From Bartonella queenslandensis (lineage in GTDB: Bacteria > Pseudomonadota > Alphaproteobacteria > Rhizobiales > Rhizobiaceae), in the NCBI RefSeq assembly GCF_018155095.1, contig NZ_NAAI01000011.1, positions 1 through 62,294 of the forward strand: DNA of 62,294 bases, in the 5' to 3' direction. The notes under the pieces were generated by a model. The model saw nothing but the letters and a program-made list of their open reading frames with translations, searched no databases and was not told the DNA's origin. Shown here one piece after another: positions 19,661-27,966 of this stretch; positions within the stretch are counted from its first letter, which is position 1, and every line of letters starts with the position of its first letter. Position numbers and translations under genes: made by a program.

Positions 19661-21289
19661 CTATTTTTCAATTTTATTATAAAAAATCTGCGGCATACTA
19701 TTCCAAACCCATTTTTTGACATCAGGTGTCATCGCGATAACAGTATATTTCTGATAGACAAACGCATAAGGACCTTTTTGCATCAATTCACGTTGTAAAT
19801 CAGCATAGAGTTGTGCCCGTTTTTCTGAATCTTTTTGAAACAACGCCTCTTCAACTTTTTGATTCATCTTGGCATCAAAATACCCATGCTGCCAACTAGG
19901 ATAAGCTGTATTTTTTGCCTCAAACCGATTATCCGGATTATAAACAAGACGTGAAGCCATGGTATGAGGATCCGCAGAATCATTATTCCATCCGACAAAA
20001 ATCGTATCAAAAGCTCGTGCATACAGTTTGGAAAACAACTGTGTACCTGCCAAACGCTCAATTTTAAGATGCACCCCTGCCTGTGCAGCATTATCTTGAA
20101 TGGACTGAGCAAGCAACAAAGTATAGGGGGAGGAACTTGAGACAAGAAAATTCGCCTCAAAGCCATTCGGATAACCAGCCTCCGCTAAAAGCTGCTTGGC
20201 TTTTTGAATATCAAGCTTAAAGGGTTGCCCTTCTTTTTCATCTAAAGCCCCAAGATTGCCAAGAGGAATAAAACTTGCCCGTGGAATACCAACACCTTTG
20301 AGAAGTTTCTTGCCAAGACCTTCATAATCTATGAGATAGCGCATCGCCAAGCGTACTTTTTCCTTAGCAAAAATGGGGTTTGTCATGTTGAAGCCCCAAT
20401 ACATCATGGAGGGTTCTAAGACTTCTTCGATTTTAACATCTGTTGTTTTTTTGAGATCCGCAAGATCTTCAGGGGTCAAATTACGCGCAACATCAACATC
20501 GTGCTTTTGCAATAATAAACGTTGTGTTCCAGGCTCTGCAACATGGCGAATGAGAATCTGCTTCAATTTTGGGGCTTCTCCCCAATAATGAGCGCTTGCA
20601 CGCAACAAAAGAGCATCTCCAGGGCGCCAACTTTTCAACTGATAAGGACCAACACAAGCAGCATGCGTTTTTAAATATTGATTTCCCAAATCGCCATTTT
20701 TTTCGTGCTTCATAATTGTCTTACGATCAAGCAAAGCTGTCGCAGGGCTTGCAACAATATTATTGAGAATAAGCTCTGCTGGATAAGGCTTATCAAATTT
20801 CATCACCATCGTTTTTTCATCAACGGCTTGCAAAGCATCATCAACATTTTTCTCTGTAATTCCATATTCATTAAAAATGGCGGCATTCCCCATTTTTAAC
20901 TTGACAACTCGCTTCATCCCCCAAACAAGGTCATTGGCATTGGCTGCTCTGCCATCATTAAATTTCAAACCATCACGCAAATGAAAAGTAATGACCGTAC
21001 TGTGATCATCCCCTGAAATATCCCAATGTATTGCCAAAGATGGAACCATTTTAGCAGGATTATCTGTAGCTCCAATCACCAAATTATCACAAACATTGCG
21101 AACAATTTCACTTCCATAAACATCCGTAAGCTGTGCGGGATCAAATGTAGCAATTCCATCAATATTCCAAGCCATCACAAGGGTATCAGCGGGTGTTTTT
21201 GCTGAAGCCTGTTGTGCCACAACTCCAAGTACCATAAGAACAGAAACAAGAGAGCCGCTACTTTTCAATATTTTTCTTTTCAAGTTCAT
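19661..21289 (-). CDS. ABC transporter substrate-binding protein (family 5), copy 6
   Basis: 542 residues, signal peptide ...GVVAQQASAKTPADTLVM, complete SBP_bac_5 fold (GIATFDPAQLTDVYGSEIV, CVGPYQLKSWRPGDALLL, MRYLIDYEGLGKK, KWVWNSMPQIFYNKIEK). Overall it is nearest copies 2 and 3, but one patch (KLYARAFDTIFVGWNNDSAD, nt ~19970-20035) is nearly that of copy 5, a mosaic suggesting gene conversion. SSSSPYTLL carries one residue more than copies 2 and 3. A decayed xseA fragment lies upstream although no seventh binding-protein gene remains beyond it. Confidence 0.9.
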   Translation of the reverse strand: MNLKRKILKSSGSLVSVLMVLGVVAQQASAKTPADTLVMAWNIDGIATFDPAQLTDVYGSEIVRNVCDNLVIGATDNPAKMVPSLAIHWDISGDDHSTVITFHLRDGLKFNDGRAANANDLVWGMKRVVKLKMGNAAIFNEYGITEKNVDDALQAVDEKTMVMKFDKPYPAELILNNIVASPATALLDRKTIMKHEKNGDLGNQYLKTHAACVGPYQLKSWRPGDALLLRASAHYWGEAPKLKQILIRHVAEPGTQRLLLQKHDVDVARNLTPEDLADLKKTTDVKIEEVLEPSMMYWGFNMTNPIFAKEKVRLAMRYLIDYEGLGKKLLKGVGIPRASFIPLGNLGALDEKEGQPFKLDIQKAKQLLAEAGYPNGFEANFLVSSSSPYTLLLAQSIQDNAAQAGVHLKIERLAGTQLFSKLYARAFDTIFVGWNNDSADPHTMASRLVYNPDNRFEAKNTAYPSWQHGYFDAKMNQKVEEALFQKDSEKRAQLYADLQRELMQKGPYAFVYQKYTVIAMTPDVKKWVWNSMPQIFYNKIEK

Positions 21290-21325
21290 AGACTTTTCCT
21301 TTTAACGTTTATTGTATAAATTCCC

Positions 21326-21972
21326 CACGCAACAAGAACGTGCAAAATAACAAGTTTAGATGAACCATAGGCTCCAAGAGATAAAGGTTTAAAACCTTCA
21401 AACAACACGACTTACCAACCACTCCTCCTACCCTACTTATAAACTACCGCTCCAATATGCACAGAAAAACAATTTAATATATCATAAATGGTATAACCGA
21501 TAACAAAATCTACCGATAATATCACAACGTCTATCATTGAAGACTATAGGACAAAGATTTTATCTCTCTCGTCGAGTAAGGTTGTCGAGTAAAGTTACTC
21601 CTTCTTTCTTCTAGCATTTTTAACATTATCAAAGGCCCCCGTTAGCACAAGCGCCTTAATAACCCTTAAAAACAAAAAGCCTTAACAATGGTTTGAGCTT
21701 TCAACAAAACAAGAAATTTATCCATTTTCCGGCACCAACCACCTCTCCCCCTTGCAAAGAGAGTTTTGAATTTTTCTATACTTTCTCACTAAATAATAAG
21801 CCTCTCATGACATCTTATTTCAAAACAAAAAGAGCATGAGCACCACACCACCTTGATATGCGCTTACGTATTCGTACAGAACAACACTTTTTGCAACATC
21901 CTATTTTAATACCTTTGCTCCTTTAACAACACTCAATTCATTGCTTGCATTTTTCAGCAAAAAATATCTTTT
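21326..21972 (-). pseudogene. decayed 5' fragment of xseA, copy 4 (outermost)
   Basis: This is the most eroded relic. Anchors are CATGACATCTTATTTCAAAACAAAAAGAGCATGAGCACCAC (in pieces; xseA ATCTTTTAAAGCAAAATAAGCATG...GAGCTCCAC), a GCGCTTACGTATTCG stretch (xseA CGCACCCGCACGTAGCC), TTGCATTTTTCAGCAAAAAATATCTTTTCAATTCAC (xseA GTTTTTTCACTCAATAAATTGACCATTTTTCAATTCAC) and the shared leader AGGTTGAAATAT. It is the left border of the amplified array, and no binding-protein gene lies beyond it. Confidence 0.65.
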
Positions 21973-22397
21973 CAATTCACTAAGGTTGAAATATCTAAAT
22001 ATATTGCCTATATAAGCATACCCTTATTAGAATAGATAGTCTTTTTTTAAGTAAACGGCCTTGAAATATTATTTTTATACATGAGACAATAATAAATCCA
22101 TTATGAAATCTTTAACGGCCAAGAACTTTCATCGTGATGGAGAAGATTAAAACGTTATAAAAATTTTCTTATAACCTCTTAGAAAAAAAAGAAAAATCTT
22201 CACTTCAATAAAAAGAAATGCCATGAAAATATTGCAAAAAACACAATAGAATACGCGTATATTTAAATAACCATCTCTGATGTTACACCAGTAATAAAGT
22301 GGTGAAAAAATAAGAAAATGTTTTTTCTTTAAGATAATAACAACCACTGCACGACGATAATGCATAAAAAACACAAGAGATTCGAAAGTTTATTAAA
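21973..22397. other. gene-free spacer at the outer edge of the binding-protein array
   Basis: About 425 bases. The first 60 still resemble the xseA leader region. An open frame at 22147-22374 (minus) is low-complexity and has no ribosome site. The promoter of the small membrane gene at 22398 must be here, but I cannot pick it out. Confidence 0.5.
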
Positions 22398-22679
22398 ATG
22401 AACAGAAAGAAAAAATTGTCAAATTCTTATCATACATTTCTTGGAGGAACATCCATTCGTGTCAGTTTAAAATTGCTCATCCTTTCATTCTTCATCGGTG
22501 TCGTAATGAATTTTTTTGGATGGACACCTCGAAATCTTATACAAAAAATAATAAATTTTCTTCACTCTTTATGGGAAACAGGATTTATAACGCTGAAAAA
22601 CTTCTTCCATATAACCATGATGGGCGCTATTATTGTTGTACCTATTTTTCTTGTCTTACGCATTTTGCATAAAAAATAA
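22398..22679 (+). CDS. small conserved membrane protein (DUF6460-like)
   Basis: 93 residues. The N-terminus is basic (MNRKKKL), then LGGTSIRVSLKLLILSFFIGVVMNFFGWTPRN and a second hydrophobic helix near the C-terminus (GAIIVVPIFLVLRIL). This arrangement, including the GG-S-x-R-V start and the W-TPR-NL segment after the first helix, resembles a small Rhizobiales integral membrane family (DUF6460), function unknown. It converges on the TIGR02186-like gene 24 bases away. The family call is from memory of the motif. Confidence 0.7.
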   Translation: MNRKKKLSNSYHTFLGGTSIRVSLKLLILSFFIGVVMNFFGWTPRNLIQKIINFLHSLWETGFITLKNFFHITMMGAIIVVPIFLVLRILHKK

Positions 22680-22702
22680 ATGCCTTAAATATTTTTCTTG
22701 CG

Positions 22703-23512
22703 CTAATCTTTTCGAAAAATAAAACGACATAAAAACCCTGTGGTAACAGCAATAATCACCGCAACAATACCATATAGAAAACGATATTTATGTGCTGCGT
22801 AAAAGATTGTATAAGCGATATGTGCTTTAACAATTTCAAGAGTCGTTGTTGCACTATCGATAAACTGCCCATCACGAAAAAGATAAGCACGGACCTTATA
22901 GTGTCCAACAGGAATATTGGCCGGTAAACGAAAATGTGCTGTGAAAAGTTTATCAGAACCAAAACGAACACCGCCTACTTCTTCATAATAAAGACTTTTA
23001 GCTTTTTGCAGTTTTATAAGTTCATCATGAAAGATTTGTATTTTTTTCTGATCTTTCTCATCCGTCTGCAATGGCAAATAGAGTAATCCTAATCCCAAAC
23101 GTTTATAATCCTCAATGCAGGTAATATCATCGATTTCACGCGTTGTAACCATAGAGTAAAAAAGAGGGACATTTTTAAAAATAAGGGAATCTGTATTAAC
23201 CCATACACCAGCATTGCGTTTTTTTTCCCGCATGACCATTGTCCGGTTTTGTCCTTCCAAACTTACAACAACATCATAACGGTTCTGTCGAGAATATAAT
23301 GGATCAACATTTTCCAAGACACCAGCAATATAAAGATCACGACCAGCAAAATTTGTATCCACGGTAATGATATTCGTTGTGACGATAATTTGGACAGTTT
23401 CGTGATCAACTTGATCAATGAATGTTTCTGTCGTCCCAACATGCGACCATGTAGAAAAAGAAATAAAATAAAAGCACCCTGCAATGAGGCATAAAGAAAA
23501 TAATCTACCCAT
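22703..23512 (-). CDS. TIGR02186-like membrane-anchored periplasmic protein
   Basis: 269 residues. An N-terminal signal peptide (FSLCLIAGCFYFISFSTWSH) precedes a periplasmic beta-rich domain (~30-230) and one C-terminal membrane helix (LYGIVAVIIAVTTGFLCRFIF) with a basic tail. This layout and the phrases FAGRDLYIAGVLE and LPANIPVGHYKVRAYLFRDG fit the alphaproteobacterial family TIGR02186, which is typically encoded next to a TauE/SafE exporter, as here. It starts two bases after the stop of that gene, so the two form one transcript. It may be an accessory subunit of the exporter; that is inference. Confidence 0.8.
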   Translation of the reverse strand: MGRLFSLCLIAGCFYFISFSTWSHVGTTETFIDQVDHETVQIIVTTNIITVDTNFAGRDLYIAGVLENVDPLYSRQNRYDVVVSLEGQNRTMVMREKKRNAGVWVNTDSLIFKNVPLFYSMVTTREIDDITCIEDYKRLGLGLLYLPLQTDEKDQKKIQIFHDELIKLQKAKSLYYEEVGGVRFGSDKLFTAHFRLPANIPVGHYKVRAYLFRDGQFIDSATTTLEIVKAHIAYTIFYAAHKYRFLYGIVAVIIAVTTGFLCRFIFRKD

Positions 23513-23514
23513 TT

Positions 23515-24441
23515 TTATCTCATAAGAATATCCAGAGAGAAAAGATTATCAGGGCGTACAAATAATTGAAAAGCAAGGCGCATACACACAATCAACACCA
23601 AACATGCAAGTGCCATACGCAATTGTTCAGCCTTTAACTTCCGTCCCGCTCGTGTTCCATATTGTGCGCCAATACTTCCTCCAAGCATTAACAAAAAAGC
23701 CAAGACAATATCAACAGACTGATGAGTCATACTTTGCAAAACTGTCGTGAAAGAAGACACAAATGTAATCTGAAAAAGTGAAGTCCCTATCACGACATTG
23801 GTTGGAACACGCAGCAGATAAATCAATGCGGGAATCATAAAGAATCCCCCCCCAATTCCCATAATAGAAGACAACAACCCCACAATGAGACCAATTCCTA
23901 ACACTGGAATAATGCTGACATAGATCATAGATGCTCGGAAACGCATTTTTAACGGTAAGCGATGAATCCAGTTATGTTTATGTCGACCTGCAAGACGAAC
24001 ATGAGCTTTTTCTACCTTACGCTTGCGCATCATATCATACCAACTTTCAACAATCATCAAGCTTCCTATACTTCCCAGAAGAATCACATAAAGAAGCGAA
24101 ATCATTAAGTCCAATTGGCCTAACTTTTTAAAAACAGAAAAAATCTGAATCCCGATTAACGAACCAGCCCCTCCTCCAATCGCCAAAAGAATACCAAGTT
24201 TAATATCAAGGGTACGTCGTCTAAAATGTGTAATCGCCCCCGTTACGGATGATGCAATCATCTGATTAGCACCTGTTCCAACAGCAATAGCAGGAGGAAT
24301 ATTATAAAAAATCAATAAAGGCGTGATGAGAAAACCACCACCAATGCCGAAAAGACCTGAAAAAAAACCAGCAACGACTCCCATACCAATCAAGATCAGC
24401 ATATTGAGTGACATTTCAGCAATTGGTAAATAAATACTCAC
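23515..24441 (-). CDS. TauE/SafE-family sulfite/anion exporter
   Basis: 308 residues with about eight membrane helices in two homologous halves, each with a glycine-rich signature: GLFGIGGGFLITPLLI (~28-43) and SIMGIGGGFFMIPALIYL (~191-208). The family exports sulfite, sulfoacetate or related anions. A basic cytoplasmic loop (MRKRKVEKAHVRLAGRHKHN) separates the halves. The frame starts with GTG at 24441; an ATG at 24414 is an alternative. It is the first gene of a two-gene operon with the TIGR02186-like gene. Complete. Confidence 0.88.
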   Translation of the reverse strand: MSIYLPIAEMSLNMLILIGMGVVAGFFSGLFGIGGGFLITPLLIFYNIPPAIAVGTGANQMIASSVTGAITHFRRRTLDIKLGILLAIGGGAGSLIGIQIFSVFKKLGQLDLMISLLYVILLGSIGSLMIVESWYDMMRKRKVEKAHVRLAGRHKHNWIHRLPLKMRFRASMIYVSIIPVLGIGLIVGLLSSIMGIGGGFFMIPALIYLLRVPTNVVIGTSLFQITFVSSFTTVLQSMTHQSVDIVLAFLLMLGGSIGAQYGTRAGRKLKAEQLRMALACLVLIVCMRLAFQLFVRPDNLFSLDILMR

Positions 24442-24618
24442 TGACAGAACCTTTAAGATAATTTGAGGCTTTTAAAACAATTGGAGAGCCTTTCTCCAAC
24501 TATCCCCTTTTCCAATAATCTCTGTTGCGTATTTAAAAGGATAATTTTAATTGCACAGTCCCCGCACAACGACGCATGGCAATACATTTCATATCTATTA
24601 ACATCAACATCATAAAAA

Positions 24619-25521
24619 TTAAAAAAAACGAGCTCCTTTTAAAAAGCTATAAAAACATAACGTTATCGCGACCATAAATGCAACGGTTAAAAAATAAAGA
24701 AGACTTTTTTTTACAAAATAAGATAAAAATGAGACATGTCCCCGAGACTGCGCCTTTAAGGCAGGAAAAAAATCATCCTCAATGCCATGATGAGATATTG
24801 GGGAATGGTTAGATGTTGGTTTCCCCATCGCCTTTTCTTCTATCACTGTACGCTCCACGGCCTCTTCAGTCTTTTTTAAAGAAGATTTCAAAGCATCACT
24901 TGGCAAAAATGCATCCTTAGGCAAAAGTGTATCCTTACTATCCTTAGGCAAAAGTGTATCACTGGGCAAAGAGCTTTTATTTTCTCGCTGCAACGCATTT
25001 TCAACATTTGTTTGGAGCGGCATTATACTGTTTTGTCCTGAAAAATTTTGCACCTTTTGAAGGAATAAGCGTTCTTGATTTTCCTCACATTCCATATGAG
25101 CAAGTTTTTGCACAACGGAATCAGATAATTTTGGATGAGGTATCCGTCGTGCTGCCGCTGCTTCTTCTTTTAAGCTTCTTTTTTCACTCTGTAAATTTTG
25201 AACAAGTGATTTAATCTGCTCTAAAGACTCAAAAAGCCTTTTTTCTCTTTGACGACGGATATAATATTCAGCCAAAATAGCGCGACTAATATCATCCAAA
25301 TAAGATTTAAAATGCTCTTCGACAGAATCCTGCTGATTCAAAGGACGAGGCAAACGCTTCATTTTCATTTGAGCATAAACAGTGCGTAATTTTTGAGCAA
25401 TGTCTGACATTGTTACTTCCACAGGCGTCTCCATTCTCTCCTTTTGCTCAATAAAAGGAGAAAATTGATCACCCCGAACCTGATTGGTTGCCTGGTCGAT
25501 CGTATGACCCTTCGTATTCAC
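24619..25521 (-). CDS. hypothetical coiled-coil protein with C-terminal membrane anchor
   Basis: 300 residues, no family recognised. The N-terminal half is charged and helical (VTMSDIAQKLRTVYAQMKMKRLPRP; RRQREKRLFESLEQIKSLVQNLQSEKRSLKEE, broken here for length), consistent with a coiled coil at ~90-130. The middle is a low-complexity linker with repeated LPKD units. The last ~25 residues are a membrane helix (LLYFLTVAFMVAITLCFYSF). It looks like a tail-anchored inner-membrane protein. It is flanked by gene-free DNA, so context gives no function. The reading frame is clean and the C-terminal anchor makes a chance ORF unlikely. Confidence 0.75.
   Translation of the reverse strand: MNTKGHTIDQATNQVRGDQFSPFIEQKERMETPVEVTMSDIAQKLRTVYAQMKMKRLPRPLNQQDSVEEHFKSYLDDISRAILAEYYIRRQREKRLFESLEQIKSLVQNLQSEKRSLKEEAAAARRIPHPKLSDSVVQKLAHMECEENQERLFLQKVQNFSGQNSIMPLQTNVENALQRENKSSLPSDTLLPKDSKDTLLPKDAFLPSDALKSSLKKTEEAVERTVIEEKAMGKPTSNHSPISHHGIEDDFFPALKAQSRGHVSFLSYFVKKSLLYFLTVAFMVAITLCFYSFLKGARFF
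24898..24970. repeat. in-gene short repeats (LPKD/LPSD units)
   Basis: TCCTTAGGCAAAAGTGTATC occurs twice, and related TCCTTAGGCAAAA / CACTGGGCAAA copies flank it. They encode a run of LPKD-S/T-K/F-L units in the linker of the coiled-coil protein. Such repeats change number easily and may vary between strains. Confidence 0.75.
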
Positions 25522-26054
25522 AAACGCCTACCCCTCATTAACCTTTTTGAAAAGAATCGTAAGAAATGATAAGAAAGTGTACTCTATTTTAGTAAATAGA
25601 GCTTTAAGAACGCCCAAAAACTTTTTTGTTAGAAATATTTTTCCCCAATCTTCATCTAAAATGTTTTTATATTCATTCCAGATATTTGAAAGAAAGATCT
25701 TTAATTTTTCTACCCTCAAGATTTGTAAGAGTACAATTATTCCCCGATTTTTATTTTTCACTTATTTTTCATTGCATAAAATCCCTATAGCCCCATCATA
25801 AACAGAGCATATAAAATGAAAAAAGGATATTATCGCAAGACAGTGTGATTTTTTTACTTTTTATTCAAGCAAATAAGGCAATTATGGCGATACAAAAAAA
25901 TGAAGATTGAAAATAACGACAAGAAAGTACAAGTAAACATAAAAAAGCTTATATACAAGAAAACACAAGTTATAAATGAGAATCCATCCTAAACAATTTG
26001 GTTTCTTATGATTATTGCTATAAACTTGTGATCGTACAAACAAAGAGGATCATC
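25522..26054. other. gene-free divergent intergenic region
   Basis: Lies between the minus-strand coiled-coil gene and etfB. It is very AT-rich and must hold promoters for both. The overlapping frames 25528-25761 (-) and 25547-25801 (+) mirror each other and look like chance. No defined site is visible. Confidence 0.5.
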
Positions 26055-26801
26055 ATGAAGATAATTGTCGCTGTCAAACGTGTTGTTGATTATAACATCA
26101 AGATACGCGTCAAACCCGATAGCACAGGTGTTGATCTGTCTCACGTAAAAATGTCTATGAATCCTTTTGATGAAATAGCCGTTGAGGAAGCAATTCGCCA
26201 GAAAGAATCTGGTAAAATTTCAGAAGTTGTTCTTGTTTCGATTGGACCAGAAGCCGCCCAAGAAACTTTACGAACAGGACTTGCAATGGGGGCTGATCGC
26301 GCACTTCTTGTCACAACAGATCAAACGCTTGAACCCTTAAGCATCGCTAAAATTCTCAAAGCCATTGTTGATGAAGAAAAACCCGATATGGTCTTTTTAG
26401 GAAAACAAGCGATTGATGACGATAGCAACCAAACAGGACAGATGCTTGCGGCTCTTCTTGGTTGGGGACAGGCAACGTTTGCCTCACATCTTCATATAGA
26501 AAATGGGCATGCTACAGTTACCCGTGAAGTCGATAATGGAACACAAACCCTTCGCCTTCCTCTTCCCATGGTTATGACTGCCGATCTCCGGCTCAATGAA
26601 CCGCGTTACACCTCTCTGCCCAATATCATGAAAGCAAAAAAGAAAAACATTGAACAAAAAGCGCTTGCTGATCTTGGTATTAATACAAAAGCACGCCTCA
26701 CAATTTTAAGTGTTGAAGAGCCAAAACCCCGTCAATCTGGCATTAAAGTTTCTAATGTGGCAGAGCTTGTCAGTGCACTAAAACAAAAAAACTGCATTTA
26801 A
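26055..26801 (+). CDS. etfB: electron transfer flavoprotein beta subunit
   Basis: Small subunit of ETF, which takes electrons from acyl-CoA and other dehydrogenases; it binds AMP. 248 residues, the usual length. [19 protein letters not shown] is the family N-terminus, with [23 protein letters not shown] and the signature region [16 protein letters not shown] frame opens at 25998, but AGAGGATCATC before the ATG at 26055 and family alignment favour this start. First gene of etfB-etfA-ETF-QO. Confidence 0.95.
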   Translation: MKIIVAVKRVVDYNIKIRVKPDSTGVDLSHVKMSMNPFDEIAVEEAIRQKESGKISEVVLVSIGPEAAQETLRTGLAMGADRALLVTTDQTLEPLSIAKILKAIVDEEKPDMVFLGKQAIDDDSNQTGQMLAALLGWGQATFASHLHIENGHATVTREVDNGTQTLRLPLPMVMTADLRLNEPRYTSLPNIMKAKKKNIEQKALADLGINTKARLTILSVEEPKPRQSGIKVSNVAELVSALKQKNCI

Positions 26802-26848
26802 TATTCTCGAGAGTAAAAGCAATACGCATATAAAAGGGCAAAAAATTT

Positions 26849-27769
26849 ATGGCAATTCTTTTATTGGCTGATCATAATACAGAAGAAACCGCAAAAGCAC
26901 TCACGGCTGCGCGCGCACTCAGTAACGATATCGATATTTTAGTTTGCGGAGAAAAAATCGAAACAATAGCAGAACACAGTGCTAAACTTGATGGTGTGCG
27001 TCAAGTTCTTATTGCAAAAGCAGACTATTTAGCCCATCACCTCGCCGAACCTATCGCCGATACAATCATCACGTTAGCCAATGATTATGATGTGATCATG
27101 GCCCCATCCAGCAGCACTGGGAAAAATGTGATGCCGCGCGTAGCCGCTCTTCTTGATCTTATGCAAATTTCAGATATTACCGCCGTTCTTTCACCCGATA
27201 CCTTTAAACGCCCCATTTATGCGGGTAATGCACTTGAAACTGTCCGCAGCAATGACCCCAAAAAAATTATAACCGTTCGCACCGCCTCTTTCACACCAAC
27301 ACCTTCCCGAAATAATTCAGCGCCCATCAAAACAATAACACCAGCTCTCAATCCTCATCTTTCTTCTTTCGTAAAAGCAGAAACCAACAAAAATGATCGT
27401 CCTGATCTTATCTCAGCACGTGTTATTATATCAGGCGGACGTGGTCTTGGTTCACAAGAACAATTTATGGCCCTTCTTCTTCCTCTTGCAAGCAAATTAA
27501 ATGCGGCTTTAGGTGCGAGCCGCGCAGCAGTTGACGCAGGCTATGCGCCCAATGATTGGCAAATTGGACAAACAGGAAAAGTCGTTGCCCCTCAACTCTA
27601 TATCGCCGTTGGCATTTCCGGTGCAATCCAACATTTAGCCGGTATAATGGACGCACAAATTATTGTTGCCATTAATAAAGATGAAGAAGCACCCATCATG
27701 CAAATTGCCGATTATGCCCTTGTCGGTGATCTCCACCAAATTATTCCAGAATTGGAGAAAGCTTTATAA
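26849..27769 (+). CDS. etfA: electron transfer flavoprotein alpha subunit
   Basis: Large ETF subunit carrying FAD, 306 residues. The C-terminal FAD domain is complete: SGGRGLGSQEQF, GASRAAVDAGYAPNDWQIGQTGK, PQLYIAVGISGAIQHLAGI and INKDEEAPIMQIADYALVGDL. It forms a heterodimer with EtfB and passes electrons to ETF-ubiquinone oxidoreductase. It sits 47 bases after etfB. Its last ~60 bases exist again as a decayed copy at 27840-27945. Confidence 0.95.
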   Translation: MAILLLADHNTEETAKALTAARALSNDIDILVCGEKIETIAEHSAKLDGVRQVLIAKADYLAHHLAEPIADTIITLANDYDVIMAPSSSTGKNVMPRVAALLDLMQISDITAVLSPDTFKRPIYAGNALETVRSNDPKKIITVRTASFTPTPSRNNSAPIKTITPALNPHLSSFVKAETNKNDRPDLISARVIISGGRGLGSQEQFMALLLPLASKLNAALGASRAAVDAGYAPNDWQIGQTGKVVAPQLYIAVGISGAIQHLAGIMDAQIIVAINKDEEAPIMQIADYALVGDLHQIIPELEKAL

Positions 27770-27966
27770 GCGATGAAAGTACCTCTGCATCTTCAACACG
27801 AAAAGAAGAAATTTAACAAAATCTTTAACAAAGTCATTGTTAAAACAGAGCCAATACCAATAGAACTTTTCGCCATACAAATCGTTGTTTCACCTCTCGT
27901 GGGGAATCCACGTCAAACTGTTCCAGAATTGGAGAAAGCTTTATAAGCCATGAAAGCACCTCTGCA
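27729..27966 (+). repeat. decayed partial tandem duplication at the etfA / ETF-QO junction
   Basis: The junction GAATTGGAGAAAGCTTTATAAG-(C/G)-(C/G)ATGAAAG occurs at 27751-27779 and again at 27926-27956, about 175 bases apart, followed in both by ACCTCTGCAT. The first copy continues into a broken imitation of the ETF-QO start. The second is preceded by a broken imitation of the etfA 3' end (CCATACAAATCGTTGTT for CATGCAAATTGCCGATT). Hence both real gene ends are intact while the inner halves have decayed. Confidence 0.85.

Noticed and set aside
25528..25801. Overlapping 77- and 84-codon ORFs on opposite strands
   Set aside because: Mirror-image AT-rich frames without ribosome sites or family resemblance in a promoter region.
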